A DNA stretch of 64,000 nucleotides from an uncultured Clostridia bacterium (GTDB lineage: Bacteria > Bacillota > Clostridia > TANB77 > CAG-508), in the NCBI GenBank assembly GCA_934178475.1, contig CAKPQH010000001.1, positions 186,001 through 250,000 on the forward strand, in the 5' to 3' direction. The translations under genes and the position numbers were made by a program. The notes under the pieces are model-generated. The model ran no database searches and was not told the DNA's origin. It saw nothing but the letters and a program-made list of their open reading frames with translations. Of this stretch, positions 17,376 through 26,103 are shown in pieces (the stretch's first letter is position 1; every line of letters begins with the position of its first letter).

Positions 17376-19103
17376 TTATTTTACAATATTTTTAATTGAA
17401 TTTTTTAAATTCTCTAAATCTTTTTCTGCATCTTTCATTGAATCAGATTTTACACCTACATATAATTTAATTTTTGGTTCTGTTCCAGAAGGTCTTACAC
17501 AACACCATGAATTTTTATCTAATCTATAATATAAAACATTAGATTTTGGTAAACCTGTTGATTTAACTTCTCCACTTATCATATCTTTATCAATGTCCAA
17601 AAGCATATCTTTGAATTCTAATACTTTGTATGGACCTATATTTTGAGGTAAATTATTTCTTAAGTTTTCCATCATATGCTTCATTTTTTCAGCACCTGAT
17701 GCACCTTCTAATTCAACAGATATTTGACCCTCTTTATAATATCCATACTCTTCATAAATACTAATCATTTGATCCCATAATGTTTTTCCCTGTAATTTAT
17801 AATATGTTGCAGCTTCACATAAACTCATTACTGCGGCTATACCATCTTTATCCCTAGCATAATCTCCAATTAAGCATCCATAACTTTCTTCAAATCCAAA
17901 TATATATTTCTTTCCATTTTGTTTCTGTTCTTCAATTTTTATTTGTTCACCAATATATTTAAATCCAACTAAAAGCGCTCTATATTCTAAACCATATTTT
18001 TTTGCAATTGCTTCGCCTAAAACAGAAGATACAATTGTAGAAACTATCATTCCGTTTTGTGGTAAAATTCCTTTTTCTTTCATTTGTGACACTCTATATT
18101 CTGCAATTAATAACCCTGACATATTTCCTGTAAAGTCCATATATTCTCCAGTTTTAACATCTTTAGCATAAATACCAAGTCTATCTGCATCAGGGTCAGT
18201 AGCTAAAACAATATCAGCATCAACTTCTTTTGCTAAATCTAATGCCATTTTAAAGGCATCTTTTGATTCAGGATTTGGATAATCTACTGTTGGAAAATTT
18301 CCATCTGGTTTCTCTTGTTCCTCAACAATATACACATTTTCGAATCCAATTTCTTTTAAAATTCTTTGTACCATTTCATTTCCTGATCCATGAAGTGGAG
18401 TATAAACTATTTTTAAATCTTTGCCTGCATTCTTAATACATTCTGGATTCAAAACGTAACTTTTTAATACACTTATATATTTATCATCAATTTCTTTTCC
18501 AATAATGTGAAGAAGTCCTTTTTCTATTGCCTCACTCTCATTCATTTCTTTTATATCTGCATAGCTTTCAATACTTTTTACTTCATCCATTATTCCCTTA
18601 TCAACCGGTGATACTATTTGTGCACCATCATCCCAATAAACCTTATATCCATTATATTTAGCTTTATTGTGACTTGCTGTAATCATAACTCCAGCTGCAC
18701 ATCCAAGTTCCCTTACAGCAAATGAAAGCTCTGGAACAGCTCTTAAATGGTCAAATAAATATGCTTTTACACCATTTGCATTTAATATAAGAGCTGTTTG
18801 CTTTGCAAATTCTGGCGACATATTTCTTGAATCAAAACTAATTGCTACTCCATCTGATTGTCTTCCGCATTTTATTATATAATTAGCTAAACCTTGCGTT
18901 GCTTTTCCAACTGTATATTTATTCATTCTATTAGTTCCTGCACCTATTACTCCCCTAAGTCCTGCTGTTCCAAACTCTAAATCTTTATAAAATCTATCTT
19001 CTATTTCTTCTTCATTTTCTTTTATATCTAATAATTCTTTTTTTGTTACTGCATCAAATATATCATTTGAGCACCATTCTTCATATTTTTCCTTATAATT
19101 CAT
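17376..19103 (-). CDS. Phosphoglucomutase / phosphomannomutase
   Basis: 575-residue alpha-D-phosphohexomutase, PgcA/PGM2-like in length. The active-site phosphoserine loop is TASHNKAKYNGYKVYW (about residue 140), the metal loop is DPDADRLG, the sugar loop is GFEESYG and the phosphate-binding loop is RPSGTEPKIKLYV near the C-terminus. It interconverts hexose-1- and -6-phosphates. It lies downstream of a UDP-sugar pyrophosphorylase gene with a terminator between them, so the two enzymes sit in sequence in the pathway but may be transcribed separately. The glucose versus mannose preference is not readable. Confidence 0.93.
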   Translation of the reverse strand: MNYKEKYEEWCSNDIFDAVTKKELLDIKENEEEIEDRFYKDLEFGTAGLRGVIGAGTNRMNKYTVGKATQGLANYIIKCGRQSDGVAISFDSRNMSPEFAKQTALILNANGVKAYLFDHLRAVPELSFAVRELGCAAGVMITASHNKAKYNGYKVYWDDGAQIVSPVDKGIMDEVKSIESYADIKEMNESEAIEKGLLHIIGKEIDDKYISVLKSYVLNPECIKNAGKDLKIVYTPLHGSGNEMVQRILKEIGFENVYIVEEQEKPDGNFPTVDYPNPESKDAFKMALDLAKEVDADIVLATDPDADRLGIYAKDVKTGEYMDFTGNMSGLLIAEYRVSQMKEKGILPQNGMIVSTIVSSVLGEAIAKKYGLEYRALLVGFKYIGEQIKIEEQKQNGKKYIFGFEESYGCLIGDYARDKDGIAAVMSLCEAATYYKLQGKTLWDQMISIYEEYGYYKEGQISVELEGASGAEKMKHMMENLRNNLPQNIGPYKVLEFKDMLLDIDKDMISGEVKSTGLPKSNVLYYRLDKNSWCCVRPSGTEPKIKLYVGVKSDSMKDAEKDLENLKNSIKNIVK

Positions 19104-19149
19104 ATTATTATCTTCCTTTCTTATATAAAAAATTTATTTAATATTAAAA

Positions 19150-19176
19150 AGGCACAATTATTTTCATAATCGTACC
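19150..19176 (-). terminator. Terminator of the UDP-sugar pyrophosphorylase gene
   Basis: Minus strand GGTACGATTAT pairs with ATAATTGTGCC (G-U allowed), loop GAAA, then T5. It is 10 bases past the stop. Confidence 0.9.
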
Positions 19177-19185
19177 TTATTAATT

Positions 19186-20424
19186 TTATAGTTTGTAGAA
19201 ATCATTATATAATTTTCTTGCTGTTTCTGGGCTATCCGTTCCTTCTGCGTTTTTAACAGGTGCGAATTCTTCTTCCCTTTTTACTCTAAGTACTGCCATA
19301 TCATCTAATTCACCAAAAGCATCAAATAAAAATGCTTCAAATTTATATGCATTTGGTGATGTTGGTACAACTTTATTTCCATCTTTATCTATATATGTAG
19401 CTTTTTTAAATGCTATATGGTATGGAAGTGGATCACTTCCCATTCTCTCAACTGCATCTATATTAAATAAATTACATAATATATGAGATTCTCCATATAA
19501 AAGTTCACCGTTTTTATCAGCAGCTTCAGCCATATCATCTGTTATTTCAGAATATTCTATAACATTTGGTCTTCCATTCTTTTTACAAAAAGCTCCAACT
19601 TTTTCATGAGGGTTAGCTTTTACCACAGATTTTGCTGCTAAAGAAACTTTTTTATCAATAGCTATTCCCATAAGTACAGGGTCAACCATTTTTACTAAAC
19701 AATTATCTACCCCACCTATAAATATCCATTCAATGCCTAATTCTCTCATCCTCTTAATCATGCCGCTTTTTACTAAAGATTCATACACTCCACCATGACC
19801 ATCAGCAGCTTCTTTTATAAATCCATTTTCACCAACAAGAATTTTTCCTTCTGTATCAATCATTGGTAACTGTCCTTGGATAAAGAAATAAATATTTTTT
19901 TCATAACCAAAATATTTATTTTCTTTAAAGAATTCTATTGTTTGTTTATTATTTTCTTTACTAGTCATAATAAACCAAGGAATATTAACTCCATATTTTT
20001 TACTTGCTTGTTTTAACGGATCACATAACAATTCAAATAACGATTTATGAGAATCAAGACCAATGTCATAAGTACCTTTTGGTCCATTATGCCCAAGTCT
20101 AGTTCCTTGTCCTCCTGCCATAGTTACGGCTGCTAGTTTTCCCGCTCTTATAGCTTTTTCACCAATATCTTCATAATACTTATAATCTCCGCTTAATTTT
20201 GATTTATCCATAAAATCTATTGGTTCAATCTTTACATTTTCTTTAATTCCTACATCTTTTTTAGTATTTTTATATAAACTGTCTATTAATTCAAAATCAA
20301 TCCCTTTTAATTGTTCTAAAAACAATTCTTTATCTTTTCCTTCTAAAGCTTCATAGAAACTTTCCAAATGCTCTTGTCCATACTTTTTCAGTTTCTTTTT
20401 AATTTCTTCATATTCTTTTTCCAT
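19186..20424 (-). CDS. Eukaryotic-type UDP-sugar pyrophosphorylase (UDPGP family)
   Basis: Makes UDP-glucose or UDP-N-acetylhexosamine from UTP and the sugar-1-phosphate. The nucleotide loop is VTMAGGQGTRLGHNGPKGTYDI (about residues 100-121). WFIMTSKENNKQT, GHGGVYESL, GGVDNCLVKMVDP and EYSEI follow, the pattern of the UDPGP/AGX family and unlike bacterial GalU or GlmU. ATG 20424 has GGAGG 8 nt upstream; a frame extension to 20439 contains that site. 412 residues. Glucose versus HexNAc cannot be decided by eye; the neighbouring mutase fits either. Confidence 0.88.
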   Translation of the reverse strand: MEKEYEEIKKKLKKYGQEHLESFYEALEGKDKELFLEQLKGIDFELIDSLYKNTKKDVGIKENVKIEPIDFMDKSKLSGDYKYYEDIGEKAIRAGKLAAVTMAGGQGTRLGHNGPKGTYDIGLDSHKSLFELLCDPLKQASKKYGVNIPWFIMTSKENNKQTIEFFKENKYFGYEKNIYFFIQGQLPMIDTEGKILVGENGFIKEAADGHGGVYESLVKSGMIKRMRELGIEWIFIGGVDNCLVKMVDPVLMGIAIDKKVSLAAKSVVKANPHEKVGAFCKKNGRPNVIEYSEITDDMAEAADKNGELLYGESHILCNLFNIDAVERMGSDPLPYHIAFKKATYIDKDGNKVVPTSPNAYKFEAFLFDAFGELDDMAVLRVKREEEFAPVKNAEGTDSPETARKLYNDFYKL

Positions 20425-20518
20425 ATAACATTCCTCCATTTTATGTCTAAAATTTTTACTTAGAATATTATTATACTACACTATTTATATAAAATTTTCA
20501 ATACTTTTTTTGTTTTTT

Positions 20519-20971
20519 TTATTCGTTTATTGTATTCATATTTAATATAGAATCGTAATTTTCCGAAACACTTTTTATATTCTTATTGATTTTAGAAATA
20601 TCAAAACAATCTATAATATTAATATTTTTATATCCCTCAATCGCATCTTTTATATATTTGTTATAATCTTCATCTCCATTTATAAATACTGTTAATTTTT
20701 TATTTCTGTTCAAATAACTTTTCATTTCTAATACTTTTTCAAGATAATTATCTGTCCAATCTAAATTAATTATTTTTTCTTTATCTTTTTTATCTAAATT
20801 TGTTCTTTCTAATAAAACTTCAACTGTATCTTTTAAATTTTTTTGTGTTAAAATAACAAAATTCATTTTATCCATTCTTTGTTTTATATAAGGTAATAAT
20901 ATCATCTCTAAATGAAACTCACTTGCATAAAAGCAACAACTCTTTATACCGCTGTGTTCTTTTGTAATCAT
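20519..20971 (-). CDS. Conserved-looking protein of unknown function
   Basis: 150 residues, soluble, beginning with a Cys-containing segment SGIKSCCFYASEFHLEMILLPYI, then alternating helix and strand, with KKLTVFINGDEDYNKYI as a possible nucleotide-like beta-turn segment. I recall similar clostridial proteins of unknown role but cannot name a function. It is monocistronic and divergent from spoIIR. The gap holds a 15-base palindrome at 21003. Confidence 0.7.
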   Translation of the reverse strand: MITKEHSGIKSCCFYASEFHLEMILLPYIKQRMDKMNFVILTQKNLKDTVEVLLERTNLDKKDKEKIINLDWTDNYLEKVLEMKSYLNRNKKLTVFINGDEDYNKYIKDAIEGYKNINIIDCFDISKINKNIKSVSENYDSILNMNTINE

Positions 20972-21002
20972 GGTATTTCATCATCCTTTCGATTTCGTTT
21001 AC

Positions 21003-21017
21003 TGGTAAATTTTACCA
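21003..21017. promoter_or_regulatory. Palindrome in the divergent gap, possible operator
   Basis: TGGTAAA-T-TTTACCA is a perfect 7-bp inverted repeat 32-46 bases upstream of the unknown gene's ATG. No regulator is known to me for it. Confidence 0.35.
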
Positions 21018-21100
21018 TTTTTATTTTTGTATGTCAATAATATTTTATATAAAATTCATATATTATTTTCGACAAACATAATTCAAATCATAACAAAATT

Positions 21101-21129
21101 GTATAAATTTTCAAAGATTTGTTAATAAT
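21101..21129 (+). promoter_or_regulatory. Candidate sigma-F promoter of spoIIR
   Basis: GTATA (21101-21105), a 15-nt spacer and GTTAATAAT (21121-21129). The B. subtilis sigma-F pattern is roughly GTATA-N15-GGnnAnAnT; only the second G differs. spoIIR is a known sigma-F target, so the match is meaningful. Confidence 0.6.
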
Positions 21130-21170
21130 TAAATTAAAGAATTATTTTACCAAAAAAATGGAGGAATTTT

Positions 21171-21839
21171 ATGAAAATTTTTTTTAATTTTATACAAAAT
21201 AAAAAAGTAAAATGTACCATTATTTTAATATTTTTATTTTTATTATATATATTCATTAATGCTTATTCTTATGTAAATGCTATATCAAATAATTTATCTG
21301 ACAATGTATTTAGACTTCATGTAATTGCCAACAGTGACTCTGTTGAAGACCAAAATTTGAAATATATTGTACGTGACAAATTAATATCTTATATGAATAA
21401 TTTATGTTCTAATTGTACTAATAAAGAAGAAGCTATTAAAATTGTTAATAATAATATATCTTCATTTCAAGAAATAGCAAAAAACACAATGCTAGAAAAT
21501 GGTTATAATTATAATGTCACAGTAGAAGTTGGTAACTTTAAATTTCCCACAAAAACTTACGGAGATATAAGTTTTCCTGCTGGATATTATGATGCTTTAA
21601 AAGTAAAAATTGGTACTGCTAAAGGTCAAAATTGGTGGTGTGTAATGTTTCCTCCTCTATGTTTTATCGACGTAACATCTGGAGTTGTTCCAGATTCTTC
21701 TAAAAAACAACTACAAAATAACTTATCATCTGAAGAATACTCACTAGTATCAAGTTCAACAAATTCTTCGTATAACATAAAATTTAAATTAATCGAATTC
21801 TTCGAACAAAATGGCTTAATTACAGCTCAAAACAAATAA
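21171..21839 (+). CDS. spoIIR: Stage II sporulation protein R
   Basis: Signal made in the forespore and exported, which triggers SpoIIGA to activate sigma-E in the mother cell. The 222-residue protein has an N-terminal membrane/signal helix (about residues 15-35), then FRLHVIANSDSVEDQNLKYIVRD, the family hallmark, and GNFKFPTKTYGDISFPAGYYDALKV...GQNWWCVMFPPLCFID (two conserved blocks). GGAGG precedes the ATG. It is single, on the lagging strand, with a sigma-F-like promoter. Confidence 0.96.
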   Translation: MKIFFNFIQNKKVKCTIILIFLFLLYIFINAYSYVNAISNNLSDNVFRLHVIANSDSVEDQNLKYIVRDKLISYMNNLCSNCTNKEEAIKIVNNNISSFQEIAKNTMLENGYNYNVTVEVGNFKFPTKTYGDISFPAGYYDALKVKIGTAKGQNWWCVMFPPLCFIDVTSGVVPDSSKKQLQNNLSSEEYSLVSSSTNSSYNIKFKLIEFFEQNGLITAQNK

Positions 21840-21853
21840 ATTATTTAAAAAAG

Positions 21854-21882
21854 TTGTAAATTATAAAGTTTTATGGTATAGT
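21854..21882 (+). promoter_or_regulatory. Promoter of murA
   Basis: TTGTAA (21854-21859), 17-nt spacer, TATAGT (21877-21882), about 54 bases before the murA start. Confidence 0.6.
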
Positions 21883-21935
21883 AGCAATGTAAAAATAATT
21901 ATAATTTTATAATACAAAACATTGGAGGTAACAAA

Positions 21936-23195
21936 TTGGAAAAACTAGTCATAACAGGAGGAACATCTTTAAAAGGTGAAGTAACTATAAGTGGTGCAAA
22001 AAATGCTGCAGTAGCTATATTACCTGCTACCTTATTAATAAATGGTACATGTACAATAAATAATCTTCCAAATATAAGCGATGTAAAAATATATTGTGAA
22101 ATACTTGAAAAACTTGGAACTAAAATAACATGGAATAATAATAATGAAATAACTATAGATACACGTAATATTTCAACAACAGAAGCTCCTTTGGACCTTA
22201 CAAGCAAATTCAGAGCATCTTATTATATTCTTGGAGCATTACTTGGTAGAAAAAAATCTGCAACTGTAGGGATGCCTGGTGGTTGTAAATTAGGTCCAAG
22301 ACCAATGGATCAACATATAAAAGGTTTCGAACTATTAGGTGCAACTGTAGATGTAGGAGAAGGTAAAATATCAGCTAAAGCTAAAAAATTAAAGGGAACT
22401 TCTATTTATATAGATATAACTTCTGTTGGTGCAACAATTAATATTATGCTTGCATCAGTTTTAGCTGAAGGTACAACTATCATAGACAATGCGGCTAAAG
22501 AACCACATATAGTTGATGTTGCAAACTTTCTAAATACAATGGGAGCTGATATTAGAGGAGCAGGAACAGACACTATAAAAATAAATGGTGTTAAAGAATT
22601 AAAAGGTAATGCTACATATTCAATTGTTCCTGATCAAATAGAAGCTGGAACATTTATGGCTGCCGCTGTAGCAACAAAAGGCGATATATTACTAAAAAAT
22701 TGTATAACAAAACATTTGGAATCCATCACTGCTAAAATACTAGAAATGGGAGCAACCGTAGAAGATTGCGGAGATTCAATTAGAGTTATTTGTAACAAAA
22801 GACCATCTAAAGCTAATATTAAAACTCTTCCTTACCCAGGTTTTCCTACAGACATGCAATCTCAATTAGGAGTTGCATTATCTATAGCAAATGGTATAAG
22901 TAGAATTGACGAAAGTATATGGGAATCTCGTTTTCAATATACAGAAGAATTAAATAAAATGGGAGCTAAAATTACAGCTCAAAACAAAACAGCATTCTTC
23001 GAAGGTGTAAAAGAACTTAAAGGTGCACCCGTATATGCTTCAGATTTACGTGCTGGTGCAGCATTAATAATAGCTGGTATTGTTGCTAAAGGTACCACTG
23101 AAATATACAATGTTGAATATATTGATAGAGGATATGAAAACATTGAAGAAAAATTTAAATCACTTGGAGCAAAAATAAAAAGAGTTAATGAATAA
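21936..23195 (+). CDS. murA: UDP-N-acetylglucosamine 1-carboxyvinyltransferase
   Basis: First committed step of peptidoglycan synthesis (enolpyruvyl transfer). The fold motif TGGTSLKGEVTISGAKNAAV is at the N-terminus. The catalytic-loop Cys is in MPGGCKLGPRPMDQHIKGF (fosfomycin-sensitive type). FPTDMQSQLG and the C-terminal DLRAGAALIIAG are standard. The TTG start at 21936 is supported by GGAGG 7 nt upstream. 419 residues is typical. The hydrolase gene follows within 25 bp and should be co-transcribed. Confidence 0.96.
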   Translation: MEKLVITGGTSLKGEVTISGAKNAAVAILPATLLINGTCTINNLPNISDVKIYCEILEKLGTKITWNNNNEITIDTRNISTTEAPLDLTSKFRASYYILGALLGRKKSATVGMPGGCKLGPRPMDQHIKGFELLGATVDVGEGKISAKAKKLKGTSIYIDITSVGATINIMLASVLAEGTTIIDNAAKEPHIVDVANFLNTMGADIRGAGTDTIKINGVKELKGNATYSIVPDQIEAGTFMAAAVATKGDILLKNCITKHLESITAKILEMGATVEDCGDSIRVICNKRPSKANIKTLPYPGFPTDMQSQLGVALSIANGISRIDESIWESRFQYTEELNKMGAKITAQNKTAFFEGVKELKGAPVYASDLRAGAALIIAGIVAKGTTEIYNVEYIDRGYENIEEKFKSLGAKIKRVNE

Positions 23196-23217
23196 AATAA
23201 TAGATAAGGATAAAACA

Positions 23218-24006
23218 ATGTTAAATTTTTGTAGTTTATATAGTGGTAGTAGTGGAAATTGTTATTTTATTGAATCTGAAAATACTAAACTACTTATTGA
23301 CGCTGGTGTTAGTCTAAAAAAAATTGAAGAAGGTTTAAATTCTATTAACATTTTACCTTCTTCTTTAAATGGTATTTTAGTAACACATGAACATTCAGAC
23401 CATATTCAAAGTTTAGGTAATCTTTCTAAAAAATTTAATCTACCTGTTTATGCAAATAAAGAAACTTTTTCTGCTATGCCAAAACAAACAGATAAAATAT
23501 TAGAAAAAAATATTAAATACATAAATATTGATCAAACTTTCAATATAAATGATATAAATATAAAACCATTTTCTATTCCTCATGATGCAGCTAACCCATG
23601 TGGTTTTACATTTGAACATAACAGCAAAAAAATTTGTACAGCAACAGATATAGGTCATATGACTCAAGATATTTTAAAAAATTTAGAAGGCTCATCTTTT
23701 GTTCTTTTAGAATCAAATTATGACCCAGAAGTACTAAAATGTTCTAAATATCCATACTTATTAAAAACTCGAATAGCTGGCCCTAATGGTCATCTTTCTA
23801 ATAGTATGGCAGGAAAAACAATAAATTACTTAATAAATAATGGCTTAAGTTATGCCATGCTCGGACATCTAAGTAAAGAAAGTAATTTTCCAGAACTAGC
23901 ATACCAAACTGTTGTTGATGAAATAATCTCTAATAATACAGATTTATCTAAAATACAATTATCTGTTGCTAACAGAAATAATATTAGTAAAATAATTAAC
24001 ATATAA
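23218..24006 (+). CDS. WalJ/YycJ-type metallo-beta-lactamase-fold hydrolase
   Basis: 262-residue MBL-fold nuclease-like protein. The metal ligands are in THEHSDHIQSL, IPHDA, ATDIGH and GHLSKESN. The N-terminal CSLYSGSSGNCYFIES is typical of the YycJ group, which in Bacilli lies in the walRK operon and links wall growth with DNA replication. The ATG at 23218 has AAGGA at the right distance; an earlier ATG at 23188 overlaps the murA stop with a weak site. It is coupled to murA here, not to walRK. Confidence 0.88.
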   Translation: MLNFCSLYSGSSGNCYFIESENTKLLIDAGVSLKKIEEGLNSINILPSSLNGILVTHEHSDHIQSLGNLSKKFNLPVYANKETFSAMPKQTDKILEKNIKYINIDQTFNINDINIKPFSIPHDAANPCGFTFEHNSKKICTATDIGHMTQDILKNLEGSSFVLLESNYDPEVLKCSKYPYLLKTRIAGPNGHLSNSMAGKTINYLINNGLSYAMLGHLSKESNFPELAYQTVVDEIISNNTDLSKIQLSVANRNNISKIINI

Positions 24007-24021
24007 TTTTATTATATATAA

Positions 24022-24148
24022 TTGTAGAGAAAATAATATTATTGATGAAAAATAGTATAAATGCAACATTCCATTTATAAGGGCCTTTCGAATTTTCACA
24101 AAATATTAGTTTAGGGGAAATTATTTAGATATATTATTTTCTCTACAA
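24022..24148. ncRNA. Possible structured RNA bounded by an 18-bp perfect inverted repeat
   Basis: The 18-mer at 24022-24039 (TTGTAGAGAAAATAATAT) is exactly complementary to 24131-24148, enclosing 91 bases. The enclosed part includes the relatively GC-rich segment ATAAGGGCCTTTCGAA and TTAGGGGAAA. On the plus strand it is followed by AAGAT-TAAA-ATCTT and a long T-run, a terminator. This could be a small RNA or the long 3' structure of the murA-walJ message. I could not match it to a known family. Confidence 0.4.
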
Positions 24149-24150
24149 GA

Positions 24151-24264
24151 TTAAAATCTTTTTTCTTTTTTTATTTCTTTGATAATTTTTTTCGATAAAA
24201 TTTCTATTATAATTTCTCTTATAATAAAAAAAATTGAAATAAATAAACATATTTTTAAAATCAT
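24151..24264 (-). CDS. Doubtful small membrane peptide
   Basis: 37-residue frame: a hydrophobic stretch (ILKICLFISIFFIIREIII) followed by Lys-rich sequence. AAGGA lies 7 nt before the ATG. It points the same way as spmAB and lies 87 bases beyond spmB. In such AT-rich DNA this could be chance; its end overlaps the terminator of the opposite strand. Confidence 0.3.
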   Translation of the reverse strand: MILKICLFISIFFIIREIIIEILSKKIIKEIKKEKRF

Positions 24265-24351
24265 AAAAAATCCTTGAATTAAAAATTTTATTTCAACAAA
24301 ATGTTGATGACATTATACTACAACAAAAAATTTAATTTGTCAAGAAAAACT

Positions 24352-24879
24352 TTACGACAAAAACTGCCAAATTATGACAGACATTAGCATTCCAGCAAAA
24401 CTCGCAATAAGAGAAACCCATAAAACAAACCTACTCTTTTTTATTCCAACTGAACTTGTATATACTGCAATTGTGTATAACACCGTTTCTGTAGCTCCCA
24501 TAATTGTTGAAATAATTAGGCCGATTTTTGTATCAACTCCTTCTTTTCTCATAAGTTCGGTGGCTATAGCTATAGATCCACTTCCAGAAATCGGTCTTAA
24601 AATAGCGACAGGCATTATTTCTGTAGGAATATTAAAAAAACTTAACACAGGAAAAATTAATTTAGTTACAAAATCCAAAATACCCGATGAACTTAAAAGT
24701 TCAATTGCTAAAAATAAACCTATTAATGTAGGAAAAATATTAATTACAATTTTTAATCCCTCTTTTGCCCCATTTATAAATATATCAAAAATATCCAATT
24801 TACTAATTACTCCATAAGAAATTATAATAAATATACTTATTGGAACTGCAATATTAGAAATATAATTTATAATATTCAT
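24352..24879 (-). CDS. spmB: Spore maturation protein B
   Basis: 175-residue membrane protein with about five helices and the nucleoside-recognition (gate-like) motif PVAILRPISGSGSIAIA. GLIISTIMGATETVLYTIAVY is the second conserved block. With SpmA it is needed for proper spore-core dehydration in Bacillus and Clostridium perfringens. It overlaps spmA by 4 bases (ATGA), so translation is coupled. Confidence 0.95.
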   Translation of the reverse strand: MNIINYISNIAVPISIFIIISYGVISKLDIFDIFINGAKEGLKIVINIFPTLIGLFLAIELLSSSGILDFVTKLIFPVLSFFNIPTEIMPVAILRPISGSGSIAIATELMRKEGVDTKIGLIISTIMGATETVLYTIAVYTSSVGIKKSRFVLWVSLIASFAGMLMSVIIWQFLS

Positions 24880-25460
24880 TTTTTCCTCTCAATCTTCAAA
24901 CATAATTTAGTCAAAAAAATTCCCACAATAGATGCACAAATACTTGATACCCACACAGAAAAAATAATTTTAGTTGGATTTATGCTACCTAAAGACATTC
25001 TGATTGATATTATAGTAGTAGGAATTATTTGTATGGACAATGTATTAAGAACGATAAACATTGTCATATCATCTGTTAATTCGCTTTTATTTATATTTTT
25101 CTCTTGCATACTATTCATAACCTTCAAACCTAACGGAGTAGCAGCATTTCCTAATCCTAACATATTTGCTATTATATTCATTGAAATTGCCTGTTTTGTT
25201 TTTCTATCCTCTTTAGAATTCGGAAACAAAAAATTTATAACAGGTGTTAAAATTTTTATTAATCTATCAACAATTCTTGTATTAGAAGCAATCTCTATTA
25301 TTCCATTCCATAAGCAAATTGTCCCCAGTAATATTATTGTTAATTCTACAGCATCTTTTGAAGAATTAAAAATAGTTTCATTTAAAGTAACTATATTTCC
25401 CGTAAAAACACCATAAAAAATTGATATTATTATTAATATTGGCCATATTTTATTTAACAT
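24876..25460 (-). CDS. spmA: Spore maturation protein A
   Basis: 194-residue membrane partner of SpmB. The nucleoside-recognition motif LGTICLWNGIIEIA and NMLGLGNAATPLGLKVMN are typical. Several hydrophobic helices span the length. GGAGG precedes the ATG. First gene of spmAB. Confidence 0.95.
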   Translation of the reverse strand: MLNKIWPILIIISIFYGVFTGNIVTLNETIFNSSKDAVELTIILLGTICLWNGIIEIASNTRIVDRLIKILTPVINFLFPNSKEDRKTKQAISMNIIANMLGLGNAATPLGLKVMNSMQEKNINKSELTDDMTMFIVLNTLSIQIIPTTIISIRMSLGSINPTKIIFSVWVSSICASIVGIFLTKLCLKIERKK

Positions 25461-25613
25461 ATTACTTCCTCCATTATAAAACTATTCAAAAAAAAATAAA
25501 AAATGTTACACAAACATTATTTTCTAATAAATATAATTAATATATTATTATTTTAATTATACTTTTTATTATAATAAAAAATAACAAAAAATCAGAAAAA
25601 TCCACAAAATATG

Positions 25614-25642
25614 TTGACCGAAAAAATAAAATATGCTATATT
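25614..25642 (+). promoter_or_regulatory. Promoter of the AbrB-type regulator gene
   Basis: TTGACC (25614-25619), 17-nt spacer and TATATT (25637-25642), 48 bases before the ATG. Confidence 0.7.
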
Positions 25643-25690
25643 AAAGGTGAATTTGAACGGTATTATATTACCCCTAAGGAGGAATACTTT

Positions 25691-25957
25691 ATGAAATCTA
25701 CAGGTATGGTTAGACATGTGGACGAACTAGGAAGAGTAGTAATCCCTAAAGAAATCCGCAATAAATTGGATATTAAAGAAAAAGACCCTCTTGAAATATA
25801 TGTAGAAGGTTATGCTGTAATATTAAAAAAGTTTGAGTCAAATTGTATTTTCTGCGGAAATGATAAAAATTTATTTGATTATAAAGATAAATTAATTTGT
25901 AATAAATGTTTAAATAATATTGCATCTTTGAACTTTAATTCGATTGAAAAAAAATAA
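25691..25957 (+). CDS. abrB: AbrB-family transition-state regulator with zinc-ribbon-like tail
   Basis: 88 residues. The N-terminal half MVRHVDELGRVVIPKEIRNK is the AbrB DNA-binding fold. The C-terminal half carries two Cys pairs (CIFCGN and CNKC), as in clostridial AbrB proteins, and may bind a metal. AGGAGG precedes the ATG, a good promoter lies upstream and a strong terminator downstream. In Bacillus AbrB represses stationary-phase genes; the same role is likely but not shown. Confidence 0.9.
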   Translation: MKSTGMVRHVDELGRVVIPKEIRNKLDIKEKDPLEIYVEGYAVILKKFESNCIFCGNDKNLFDYKDKLICNKCLNNIASLNFNSIEKK

Positions 25958-25995
25958 AGATTTTAAAATTTCTTTTTAAAATCTTTATTTTTTAT
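25950..25995 (+). terminator. Terminator of abrB
   Basis: AAAGATTTTAAAA pairs with TTTTAAAATCTTT around loop TTTCT, followed by ATTTTTTATTTT. It begins at the abrB stop. Confidence 0.88.
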
Positions 25996-26024
25996 TTTAT
26001 AATATTAACACATATGTTTATTAA

Positions 26025-26060
26025 AAATAATAAAATAAAATAAAATAAAATAAATTAAAA
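26025..26060. repeat. Short (AAATA)n tract
   Basis: Five AAATA-type units grading into AAATT, the same motif and same strand sense as at 12297 and 36256. Confidence 0.75.
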
Positions 26061-26103
26061 ATATATTAATTTAAATTTTATAAAATATATTTAATAAACA
26101 TTT

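Noticed and set aside
24022..24148. 6S RNA or another named RNA family
   Set aside because: The length and stem layout do not clearly match any family I can verify by eye, so it is kept only as an unnamed structure.
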